A stretch of DNA of 64,000 nt, from contig JASAND010018132.1 of NCBI GenBank assembly GCA_030248195.1, forward strand, positions 1 through 64,000. Reading direction: 5' to 3'. This DNA is from Trissonchulus latispiculum (taxonomy: Eukaryota; Nematoda; Enoplea; Enoplida; Ironidae). The notes beneath the pieces were generated by a model, which saw only the letters and a list, made by a program, of their open reading frames with translations, had not been told where the DNA came from and did not search any database. The position numbers and the translations under genes are program-made. Shown one piece after another: positions 53,960 through 64,000 of the stretch. Position 1 is the first letter of the stretch. Each line of letters starts with the position of its first letter.

Positions 53960-55517
53960 CCCCGAGAAATCAAAGAAGTTGTATCAACTTGCCGGCTGCC
54001 GGACCTTTACGCTCTGAGAGAACGCTTTGACTAAACTACATAAAGGATGACAAAGAAGTTGTACGTGTGGCTAGTTGATCTCAGTAAATTCTTTAATCCA
54101 TAATTAATTTTATCTGAAACCATTTCTAAGCAGTTTATGTGAATATGACCACGTCCTTTCTATCCTGAAATTCGCTGGCATCAAAGCAAGGATAATCTCT
54201 TTTCTAAAATAAGATAAACTATTAACGACAGCTACTTTGTATTTACACAACCAAAACTACCGTACTGTTTAAATATTGTTAGGGAGAGATTAGAAGATTA
54301 TGTTATAACATTGTATTCTTTTAACCATAAGCTGGAGTTTTACACTTAAAATCGGTACCTAAGGTAGTACCTGGAAATTTGTAGTGAAGTCAGTAAGCAA
54401 ATCTTCTGCAGACAGAACTATAACTTTTACTTATGTATAACATTCAGTCGGTTTCGTGGTGCGATCAGAGTTTCTTTTAGACGGTGGTACCATTTTATGT
54501 AAATTTGACCTTTGAATCTCCAATTCTTTACGAAAGTGGATGAAGCTTTCTAAATATATCAGTTCGGTACTCTTTAACAGTCTTGGACATGTCCCAGATT
54601 TTCCGGTGAAAAGACAAGAAATTTTGGATTTTTGCATTAAACTGTCTGTAGGTAGTCAATACACCGGATTGGTAGTTATGGCTGGAAACAGTGCACAAAA
54701 TAAATATTTTTTACTTTTACAACGTTTAAGCAATTTCTAGTGGTTAGGTCAGTCCGAATATGCTAAAAATAATTTTGGGTTCAAAATTGTAGTAGCAATG
54801 TTCGAGAAATCAGTTATTTTTCAAAATTACTGCCAAATCGCTCGGACAATTTTGGTTAGTTTGTATTCAATCGATAAACAGGCTAATTTGCACATTTTAT
54901 CGATGCTGCTAGCCGGAGTTCGTTGCTTTAAGCTCGAAATTTTGCAGTAAAACCATTTTAGCAAAACTGTTTTGTTTTGAACATCGATTTCTCAAAAACT
55001 ACCCAATGGATTCGCATGATTTTTGGCAAAATGAAGGTCAGACCATTGTGGAAGGACATGTTTCTTGGTTTAAGCTAGAACGCCTCTAGCTGCGACAATA
55101 CTCAATGAGAAGTTTCCAACTTTCGAGTTAAGCTAAAACGGCTCTAGCTGCGACAATACTCAATGAGAAGTTTCCAACTGCAACTCAATGAGAAGAATTT
55201 GGTGGATTTTCTGGAGCATTAAGAATGGCTGAGCTAAATCCAATAAAGTTCCCTCTGCCCAATGCCCTTCATACCATTGCACAAATCAACTTTTGGCCGA
55301 TTCTTCCGTTTTGACAAATCTATGTTCAAACACTGATGGTCTGTATTTAGCCGATGTCAGAAAATTCTTGCTACCACCACTTTAAAAATGTTAACAATGA
55401 AAGGTTGAGCAATATGTAATCGATGCTTTACAAACAAGGGCAATTAAATTTTCGAAGGTTATAATAGTAACACCGCAGTCAGTTTGACAACAAGATCAGC
55501 CAAATTCGATAACTAAA
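53960..55517. other. No gene; 58-bp tandem duplication at 55084-55199
   Basis: Two copies of a 58-bp unit starting CTCTAGCTGCGACAATACTC at 55084 and 55142. No counterpart of the family's final exon was recognised downstream of the 55518 stop. Confidence 0.5.
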
Positions 55518-56675
55518 TTAGATTACCCAAGAACTAGCAATTTTTGGAACTCCGTTCCAAAATTCCGCAAAATGAGTGACTCCTTCAATTCCATGCATGG
55601 ATATTGTAACCCAAGCATCGCGTTCGTCAGCAGCAACCAGTTGTTTTGTTTGCTCTGCATCCAGTTTTAAGATCATCGATTGCTGATCCTCTTCCTCAGG
55701 ATTAACGGTCAAATTCAAGTATACGGCGACAGGTAGTTTGTTTCTGAGCGTATAAACGCGATAACATTGATGATGGTCAAAGCTGAATTCTACAAAAGTT
55801 TCCACTCCGTATAATCCATTACTACCTGCAAATCTCCAATTTGAATTTAGGTACATAAACCTTGATGCGCTTCGGGATGGATCTTGAAATGCTGGAAATA
55901 CCACAGGCTGTTTGAAGTCAATCTGGAACATTTTTCCATCTTGATTTTTGTAGGCCCCGTGTGTATGAAAAAGAAGGCTGTACCACGTCTTTGGAGAAAC
56001 CGGTGAAAATGGACGCTGGACACAAGCTTGAAACGACAACAAATCATCAAAGTCAATGTGAGGCAGCTCCAAAATGTCGCAGTTCTTCATAGTTTTTAAA
56101 TTATCCTGTATTTCTTGGTATTTAATCTTGCGTTGAGATTCTGGAAATTGAAGTAATCTTTTCAGAGCTTCGCTTGTTTGACAGCAACCTGGTTGTCTGC
56201 TATAATTTCCATTGATGAAGTAATGACCAAGAAATCCTCGAAATGTGATACTGCATTGAAGTGGCCCACATTCCTGCCCATTCGGCAACTCCTCTTCCAT
56301 GCTAGAACAGCTTAGGGGTTTCCAGGAGATTGTGGTATTGACATCGAACAAATCTACGCCATTAGCCCTATCCAGTCTTAGATACTTTTGGGGCCCTATT
56401 GTGAGAACTCGATCCCTGGTTCCAGTATCTTCGGCTAGTGATACCAACAGCGTAGACGGCGGCAAAAGCTGACCAGATTCAAAGGAGCTCGAAAGTTGTA
56501 AGCATCTCGTCATGCTCAACACAAAGTATACATAGCTGTTGAACATTTCTTTGTTTTTTATCTTGGAACCGCCTGTACAGAATAGACGAATCACGGCAGA
56601 ATGAAGGTGCTTCAAATTGGCGTTTTTCAGCAATGGATTCAAAGCCTGTGCATAAACTGATTCCATTTGCTTCAA
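55518..56675 (-). CDS. Secreted cysteine-containing family, copy 2
   Basis: An intact 385-codon frame, and the longest copy. The likely start is M44 (about 56546), giving a signal-peptide-like MFNSYVYFVLSMTRCLQL; the preceding 43 codons may be intron or leader (an acceptor-like TGTACAG lies just before). Family blocks: ISWKPLSCSS, LQCSITFRGF, QPGCCQTSEALK, NCDILELPHIDFDD, CVQRPF, WYSLLFHTHGAYK and LRNKLPVAVYLNLTV. The distal QQSMILKLD...GIEGVTHFAEFW tail is missing from the truncated copy 1. Seven or more cysteines align with copy 1, suggesting disulfides in an extracellular protein. Function unknown. It ends at TAA 55518 without the shared final exon of copies 1 and 3. Confidence 0.8.
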   Translation of the reverse strand: MKQMESVYAQALNPLLKNANLKHLHSAVIRLFCTGGSKIKNKEMFNSYVYFVLSMTRCLQLSSSFESGQLLPPSTLLVSLAEDTGTRDRVLTIGPQKYLRLDRANGVDLFDVNTTISWKPLSCSSMEEELPNGQECGPLQCSITFRGFLGHYFINGNYSRQPGCCQTSEALKRLLQFPESQRKIKYQEIQDNLKTMKNCDILELPHIDFDDLLSFQACVQRPFSPVSPKTWYSLLFHTHGAYKNQDGKMFQIDFKQPVVFPAFQDPSRSASRFMYLNSNWRFAGSNGLYGVETFVEFSFDHHQCYRVYTLRNKLPVAVYLNLTVNPEEEDQQSMILKLDAEQTKQLVAADERDAWVTISMHGIEGVTHFAEFWNGVPKIASSWVI

Positions 56676-56699
56676 AATGGAAGCTGAGATAATAAATTA

Positions 56700-59600
56700 G
56701 TCATACCGCTTTGGTGGTTTCAATCAAAAGGATGGTGGTATACGATGAATCCCAATTGGAAAAGTCGTTGGTAGTAATGAAAGACAATGCTTTAGTTGAC
56801 AAAGATAGTTGCAAAATCTTCCAAAAACGCAACTCTTGCAAATACAGAAGTCAAGGTTACACAGGTTAGACTACGAAACATTTGAAATCCTTAGGTAACA
56901 GAAAGACTCTCTTCAATCCTAGCGGAGCTTTCATCAAACTTACACCCTAGCTTGGTGAAGCTTTTACATCAAGTAGTGAAAATTGATATTCAACAAGGTT
57001 ATAGATCCCGCTCAAAATTCTTCTATATCTGCCATTTTCACACTTTTGTGTAATGATGATAGGCAAAATGCAGCCCAATGACTTGACTTAATTCAGCTGA
57101 CAGATTTCGATAGCCTGGATTAAGCGCTCCAAAGGTGTTAAAACTACCCATTTTTGGGGTTTAAAGAGTTATAACTTTCGCAGACAGCATGTTTGAGCGA
57201 TGACCCAATTATAACTTTTACTCAGCGTGATGAGAGCGTACAAATAAGCCTTAGTTTGCAGCTATCGGAGTAACTTTTATTTTTCGGGATATGGACCCGC
57301 TGGAACCAGATCGCCCCGCCCCCAAATCCACTTAGTTTATAGATATTCGTGTTCTCCTGAACGAGACCTTCTTTGATAGCAAACTCGTCTAATTTTCGCT
57401 TATTATTTGTTTTCCAACCGTTTTTAAAATTTATGAAATTCTAAAATTTAATATTTTATTTTTCTGATTTCTGAGGTTTCAGAAAAAATATATATGCATT
57501 GTCATACTTAGCTTGAAAAATTAACTGTCCACAAAATTCACTGTTGTGGTCCAGTTTAAGTTTGCCAGACTATAGTACAAATACAAAAATGGTAATGAAA
57601 AGAAAACAAAACGAACACAACCTACGTAAACAACCACACATTTGGTGGTTGTTACCACGTATACAACAACAACACCCGGCTCGTCAGCGTCCACGGACTG
57701 TGTCAATCTGAGAAAAACGAAATATTGCTACGACTGTCCGAGATTAACTGCCCACCCTTGACCTCCTGAGGGCGATCGCAGACGACGAGCAACGACGGAC
57801 CCGCCGAGATACGGTGCGCTGAGTACTATTGTCTAGTAAAATTGTAAAGTATAATTCTTGGGTAAAAAGGTAAACGTGGCTAAAATTTTGAGAAAAAGCA
57901 AAACCTCATCGAGCACTTGGACATCTTTGACGAAGAGAACTCTAAAGTATACAGAATTTGAACAAAATTTATCAAAAAGAAAAACGAAATCGTCGAAGAG
58001 AAAAATATAAAAGCACACAACTTAGTGAATAATAATATAATCCAAGGTACTCGAGTTAAAAACAACTATTATCCACCCACGAGCTCCAAGGGATGGGTTA
58101 GTAAACGAAAATAAGAAACGGAACCAACCCCGGTATCCATGCGGCACAATAACTAACCCACTCCCCCGCATCAATGACGAGCTTCGTTCTCATGCCGGGA
58201 CTTCGCGATCCAGTGGAGTTTGAAAATTCCTAACAACCTAGCTAGTTTTGACTCAGCCTTTCTTATGGAGATACAAATGCAATTGATGTTGGAGTTGATC
58301 TCAGATTTGTGCTACGTCTGTAGAATTGGTTCTGCGGCAAGACCAGACGAGGATCGTTGGGCTCCCTGCGCGCGACCACGGATCCCCCGACTGATGAGCA
58401 GTAGACAATTTAAGGAGCGTGAACAATAAATAATTAGTCAATAAATTAATAGATAAAATCTTAAATTTTAAGGAATTGATGCTGCATTTTTTGGGTTGGT
58501 AGCTGAAAGCGTATCAAAGCTACACCATAGTCAACACTGAATCTACAAAAGTGGGCTCCTAAATACATCGTCAATGTAGCTAAACGGTAATGTTCATAGC
58601 TTTACTTCCTTGCATCGCAATAAAGCAGTTTTCAGAGTTATATCGGCAATGTTTGCCACCAGATTTCTCAGAGAAAAACCTGTGCTGGTTGATCAGTTTG
58701 GATTGTCTCGAGCTCTCAGTTTAACCGAATTGTTTTTTTAATTTTAGTTTCATGAGATTCCTGGCAGCAACTGTATTCCAACCCCTTCAAAGCGATACCA
58801 TCGTTCATGAGTTGCTGTTGTTCTTGAATCAGACCTCTAGGAATATCCCGAAGTACCTCTTCTATGTGTAATGAAGTGATTGAAATTAGACTCTAATTTC
58901 GCTCCATTGAGATTCCGTTCCGTTTTGGTCTGAAAAGACTCTGGGTGACTCTGGGTGACAACCGCTTCGAGTACACGGAAGGTCGGCACGTTTATCAGGG
59001 GAGATAAACTTAGGCAGTGGATCCTCAAAAGGTGGTGTATCAAAAATTGAGGATTCCTTGCAGCCAACCTGATTAGGGGTCTTTGTCGGGAGTTCGTTTG
59101 GCGAAGGCAGGGGTCCAATGGGTATCAGTAGCACGGCACTTGCTTTCCAAGGAATGATAAATCAGGTCTGTGTCAAACAACACTTATTAGTAGATCTTGA
59201 TTACCAAATCAAGATCAACAGCGGATGATGATGTCTTTGTAGGGCCCAAGGGGTTAGATTAAGATCGCTTACTTTTTCAGGGGTTAAATCCGGCTCCAAT
59301 GTCTTGATCAGGATCTGGTGCCTTAATTCACGAGTCTCACTACAAGGCACTGTAGTATATTAATAATAATAACAATGAAGTAAGCTGTAATAATAATAAT
59401 GAGTATGAATAAAGCTACAGGCAATATGCGAAGCAAACTACAATACAATTCAAATATTACAGGCTAACAGTATGACAGTTTGCCAGAGTTGCCAGTACTC
59501 AATGGTTACCAAATCAGTGTTAGGGTTAATTTTAGGGACAAGGTTTGGTTATTCTAGCTTTATGTTCAACTATTTCTCCTTCTTTCTGACTACAGTTAAC

Positions 59601-61030
59601 TAATGCTATTACCAAACTCTACTGTGTGGTCCCTATATGCTTGTGCTGGTGTTTTAGTTTAACACTCTTTGTCCGTTCTCCTTACCCGGGGCAATATCAT
59701 ACTAATGAAGAAAGCTACTGAACAATTTAAGTTAACTAGTTTAACGGTGTTAGTAGTACAAGAGTTCCGGTCTTTGGGTGACCCGAAATGTTGTGATTAT
59801 CCTCAAAGGGATGTCAACAACACTTTCGTATGCTATTCGGTCACCAAGCATACACAAGGTTCGGCCGGAAGGGGGATGCCTGGTACGGTATGTGGTTAGT
59901 ACAACTCCTATTTCATTTCTTCTTTAAATCTTCTACTTTCTGATCATTGCTAACGGCTGATCGGCTTAAGCCAAAGACTTGGGGATAACAACCCCAATTT
60001 CCACAGAGAAAGATAGAATGATGAAACCCATTATTTAGAATAAATATAGTAAAGAATAAAATAAATAAATATATATATATATAAATATAGTAACCACTCT
60101 GCTCAGCACCACAACTGACAGGACTGGCTCAATGAATGCAACCTGGAGAGTGCGAGTGGAGATCTTTAGTCCAGGCGGCTCACACTACGCTGACTAATCT
60201 CGCCAAGGGGGGGGGGGGGAACTGGATAATTTTTGGGGGCTCCTACTGGGAGCCAGACAAAGTTTGTGGGACGCACACAAAATTTAGACTCAAACAAATA
60301 AATTCCAAGCTGCAGTAACGTGAAGACTATGAAATGTATAAAAATATAAATTTGACTTCACATTGAACAGCTTGCATCCTGTATAGTACTTCAACGTATT
60401 CCACATGTGAATCTTTCTTCTGTTGATACTGAACACATGTGAGCCCGAATATAACTTTTTAATAATAAATCGCTTTAGTATATTTTGCTGACGAGGGTAG
60501 GATAATGGATACCATACCTCAACCCATGCCATATTTGGAGACCCGTGGTCAACTGACCGTTTCTTGACCTCCCTGAAGTTATCAGTTCCACTTAATGAGT
60601 CAGTGCTAAAACTGATTGAGTCAGCTAAGATATGCTGGAAAATCAATGAGTCAGCTATAAGTTCGATTGAGTCGGTTGTCTTTCGTTTTGAGTTAACAAA
60701 AATATGTTGGAACTGCTAACTAGGTTTGCTGACTGCTCAGGTTTACAGTGCCAATTTTGAGTCTCGAGCTAAAACGTGTTAAGCTAGTAGCTGCAAGAAA
60801 TAGTACAATCAGTCACAGCTCAGAATTGTTTATTTCCTTTCTGAAAGTGTTCAAAATCTAATTAACCAACATAATCAATTGTTGAAGAAACGGTGTTAGG
60901 AAACGATAGCTAACATTACAATAGCTAACCACTGGCTTAGACACGCCCATCTGAATTTAACCGTCTTTTTTCGTCGTCTGGCCGAATATTGTTTTCCCGT
61001 ACGCTTGTTTGGAAACACTCAACAAACAGC
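56700..61030. other. No gene recognised
   Basis: Long AT-rich stretch with only short frames lacking recognisable content. It contains (AAT)-rich runs at 59357-59400, an (AT)n run at 60070-60085 and a ten-base G run at 60207-60216. 57700-57830 is comparatively GC-rich (CGACGACGAGCAACGACGG) and could be a leader or LTR fragment, unproven. Confidence 0.45.
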
Positions 61031-61041
61031 ACTTAGAAGTT

Positions 61042-61456
61042 TGGCTGGGAATTTAAAGGCGATTCTTGTTAATTTAAGCCGATATTGTCCATTTTGAAGC
61101 ATAGAAATACCATAATTTTTCTCTTCACGTTCACCAATGGTGGGGGAGGTATGGAATGCAATGGGTATATAAAGATATATATCCCCCAAATTTATATATC
61201 TCCAGAAAATGCTGGTCGCGGGGACCCCAGGCGGGGGAGGGTAGTCAAAACATGGTGGAGGGTAAGTCAAAACTTCTGAGGATTGATGGGGATGGCAACG
61301 GGGGTAGAAACGTTGGGGATATATATCTTTATATACCCATTCCATTCCATACCTCCCCCACCATTGGTGAACGTGAAGTGAAATTACGGTATTTTTTGCT
61401 TCAAAATGGACAATATCGGTTTAAATTAACAAGAATCGCCTTACAATTCCCAGCCA
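61042..61456. mobile_element. 415-bp foldback MITE
   Basis: Termini TGGCTGGGAATT and AATTCCCAGCCA. Arms of about 160 bases include CACGTTCACCAATGGTGGG and GGGTATATAAAGATATATA and their complements, around a non-coding centre. No unambiguous target duplication was seen. Confidence 0.72.
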
Positions 61457-61459
61457 CAC

Positions 61460-62420
61460 CCCCAGTTTTCGTTACACCTATTGGAATTACGCGCAATGAT
61501 GGACAACTTGGCTGTTTGAATATAAATTACAGGGCTGACAATCTCAAATAAACCATCCCGGCCAACCCGAGGGGGTGCAATATCACAGATTCGGCTACCC
61601 AACAGAGTGAATAATAAGGCGGGGGAAAGGAAATAAAACTAGAGAATAGGTGAAAAGAGCTGTCGAAGATTGCGGGACCAAGAGAACGGGGACAACCCAT
61701 CTGAGAAGGTGAGGGAGTGGGGGAGAGTAAGAAGTTAAATACAAACAAAAGGAAACTGGTTAGAAATTAGATAGGGGGTAGGTATGATAAAGTTAGGCAA
61801 ATTTTGCAAAAGAAGAACGAAGAAAAGAGCTTTTAAGTTGCCACAAAAACTCGGTAGGAGGGGGCCCCAAAATTTGAAGACCAACTGACTATCGAGTCGC
61901 TTGATTACGAAAGCAAAGTAATGTTATGCGTTGGGAACGGAAGGGATTATCTTCGACAAGCCAACATAAATTGATAATAACTGTAGTGCTATGTTTAGGA
62001 TCTTAAAATAAAGAAATTAAAAGTTTTGGATGATTTTTGAAATGCGAAACGTAACATACAAAACGTCACAAAATTATCGGGGTTCCCAACAAAATAGCAA
62101 TACAATAATTTTGGGGAGTTGAGGGATTTTTTGGAATTGTTGGAAAAACAGCGAAGGTTAGAACTGGAAATGACCTTTGAAGGAGGTGATGGCGTGGTCT
62201 ACCCACATTTATTGGAGTGCCTGATATTTGCGGTGTTGTTTCGGATGCGAAAATGTATACTTTACAAGGTGGCTGTATGTTCACGGTTAATAGTGAAAAT
62301 ATCCAAATTATTGATTTTCTTAAATGACTGTAAAGATAACAATACCTGCAAACGATTTTATTTTTGCCTTGTAGAACATTGAACACAAAAATCAACATAT
62401 ATCAGTCAGCATTGCGAAAC
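61460..62420. other. No gene recognised
   Basis: Short frames on both strands at 62066-62400 have no recognisable motif. Confidence 0.4.
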
Positions 62421-62429
62421 CTTCCTTCC

Positions 62430-63000
62430 CACATCACACCGAGCGGTATTAGTCACACCGAGTGGTCGCACTTAAACTCTTGTGGAAGGACTTCGGAGTT
62501 ATTTTTGGGGTTGCCCACCGAATTCCCATCTAATCCTTGTTTTCATTCTTCCTTCTCCAAGTCAATTTCAACTGACTTTGTTTATCTAATCTCAACTCGT
62601 CGTCCCAGTCAGTCTGTTCCAAATTTTCGCCCGTTTGAATTCCGTGGACAGCCGTATTCCCACCTGAGATTTCTATTCGATTGCCTCCCCTCATTCTCGT
62701 TGTCTTGCCAGTAAGTTCGATTCGTTTGTTAACCATGTTGTTTTTAATTACCTTTGTTTATAAATTGTTTATAGATTTATAATTATATTCTATTAAACCA
62801 CCTGTTGTCTAACCAGCTTTCTATTTAACTTTTACTAGACTGAGCCACCTCTAATTTGTATTTAGGTGCTCTGCGGTTAGCCTGGACCTGGAGTACTTTC
62901 TAGCATGATATCGGTCCAACTCCCCAATTTTCTCTCAGGCGCCAGTCGTCCGGCGTCCCCCAAAATTTTTCCCCTCTTTCTGGCGAGGCTCGTCCGGGAT
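62430..63000 (+). mobile_element. Possible LTR/primer-binding-site fragment
   Basis: TGGCGAGGCTCGTCCGGGAT at 62981-63000 shares the 14-base GGCTCGTCCGGGAT with the well-known tRNA-Pro primer site but has two extra bases after TGGCG. Upstream are a TATAAA-like element near 62760 and ATTAAA near 62797. No gag or pol follows. Confidence 0.3.
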
Positions 63001-63418
63001 TTCGAAGAGCGCCTGGATAAATCTCATTTTCGCTTCAGGGTGTGTGTTACGCTGCGCCAAATCTAGTAGTGGAGGTAGTGTTGTGAGTTAGCTTTCAGGC
63101 TTTTCCATTACAAAATGATTCCATTTGAAATAATGCAGACAGTGCAAGTTAGATGAATTAAATTAATGGCCATCACTAACAATGTTGCATTAGCTTACCG
63201 TTAGAACATCATGAAAAAACTGGTGAGTGAGTAAATTTAGAACTGAAATATCAACTAACCAAAACTTTAATTAAATAAATTAAATTGAATATATAGTTAA
63301 ATCAATAAATTGTTAAACCCCTTCAAACAAACCAATTTTATGAACAAAGAATAAAGAAGGTGGTTGAGAGGTGACTGCCCCAAAGAACACTTGTATGTAT
63401 TAACAGAAGTACAGGTAA

Positions 63419-63487
63419 TCAGTCAATCACCAGCGTATTCTTCATGTCCGCAATGTCTTCACGTTTGGCACACGGATTGCGTTCTTC
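63419..63487 (-). CDS. Final exon of secreted-family copy 3
   Basis: A 22-codon exon plus TGA with the tail NPCAKRED...MKNTLVID. The acceptor ATACTTCTTCTTTTCAG ends at 63488. It is aligned exon-for-exon with 17124-17192; phase 0 splicing to 63668 keeps the frame. Confidence 0.7.
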   Translation of the reverse strand, partial: EERNPCAKREDIADMKNTLVID

Positions 63488-63667
63488 CTGAAAAGAAGAA
63501 GTATTCCGGTATCCCGGTTTTTAAGTTTAGTCTTCTGATTGTTAAACATTGACCAGCGGTGGTTGAACTAGTTCAATCTTGACTTTCATTGTGCTGAGTC
63601 CTGTAGGACTTGTAAAAGTTATAATGTAAAAAAGAAACTACAGTAACATAGTTAGTACACTTCTTAC

Positions 63668-64000
63668 TATTCCATAGAAAGATTCAATCTTAAACCGATC
63701 CGATATTTGAAATTCATCCACTCCTTCCACTTTATGCAAAGTAACATTTATCCGTAATTTGCGTCCGAAAATACATATTACGTTTTTGACTTCAAGCGGT
63801 TTCAAGCGGATTATCATAGACTGTGAATTTCCTACATCTGACCAAATTGTAAAGTTCCGGCTAATTCCAACGGGAAGTTTGTTCTTTAAGGATCGTTCCC
63901 AGTAGCATGTGTGTATCTTATAGCGGATTACAGAAATAAAGTGACGTATGCTTTGAACCCTAAATTCATCCAGAACAAATGCATTTCCGTTTCGAAATCC
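63668..64000 (-). CDS. Secreted-family copy 3, penultimate exon, cut by window edge
   Basis: The C-terminal part is open to the window end: GFRNGNAFVLDEF, SLKNKLPVGISRNFTI and SQSMIIRLKPLE...VEGVDEFQISDRF, closely matching copy 1 including its post-stop tail. Donor ATA|GTAAGAAG after 63668 corresponds to the copy 1 donor; without splicing the frame would end at TAG 63638. The intron is 180 bases. The N-terminal part lies beyond base 64000. Confidence 0.75.

Overview
The window is nuclear DNA of an AT-rich invertebrate animal. A rhodopsin-like seven-helix receptor, an F-box/LRR gene, genes with spliceosomal introns, AATAAA polyadenylation signals and TATA/Inr/DPE core promoters of the arthropod type all point to a bilaterian, probably ecdysozoan. 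The species cannot be fixed from the sequence.

Host genes are sparse. There is a single-coding-exon F-box protein (3742-5706, +), a divergent GPCR (21894-22760, +), and three paralogues of an unrecognised secreted cysteine-containing family, all on the minus strand: 17124-18527 (with an in-frame stop), 55518-56675, and a C-terminal part at 63419-64000 cut by the window edge. Copies 1 and 3 share a phase-0 intron and a short final exon.

The rest is mostly mobile DNA. From 7.2 to 12.6 kb lies a Polinton/adintovirus-like protein-primed DNA polymerase gene (minus, broken by two frameshifts), preceded by three tandem copies of a TATA-Inr-DPE promoter and several minisatellites. From 23.7 to 25.3 kb is an older Polinton relic with a polymerase C-terminal fragment and a packaging ATPase pseudogene. 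From 25.3 to 28.6 kb is a decayed Ty3/gypsy element with gag, protease and the start of RT, whose leader frame carries a canonical 2A ribosome-skipping motif and whose gag is split by a 20-bp minisatellite. From 29.0 to 31.2 kb are two foldback MITEs with clear target-site duplications (TTAA and CATA).

The most striking structure is 32.68-41.40 kb: an 8.7-kb element with long terminal inverted repeats, AG...CT ends and a 6-bp target duplication (TACAAA). It encloses tandemly duplicated small ORFs and inverted arrays of an 88-89-bp palindromic satellite, and one arm holds a nested 919-bp palindrome with its own 6-bp duplication. Its ends resemble those described for Polintons, so it may be a non-autonomous relative mobilised by the polymerase-bearing elements; that is inference.

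From 43.2 to 46.9 kb is an intron-bearing, degraded hAT transposase gene. From 47.1 to 52.65 kb is a gag-only LTR-retrotransposon derivative whose 3' LTR has the same TATA-Inr-DPE architecture. From 56.7 to 63.4 kb there is little but one foldback element (61.04-61.46 kb) and a possible LTR/primer-binding-site fragment. Dispersed GC-rich repeats (CGGGCC-rich blocks and short TGCTGCGCA palindromes) stand out against the AT-rich background.
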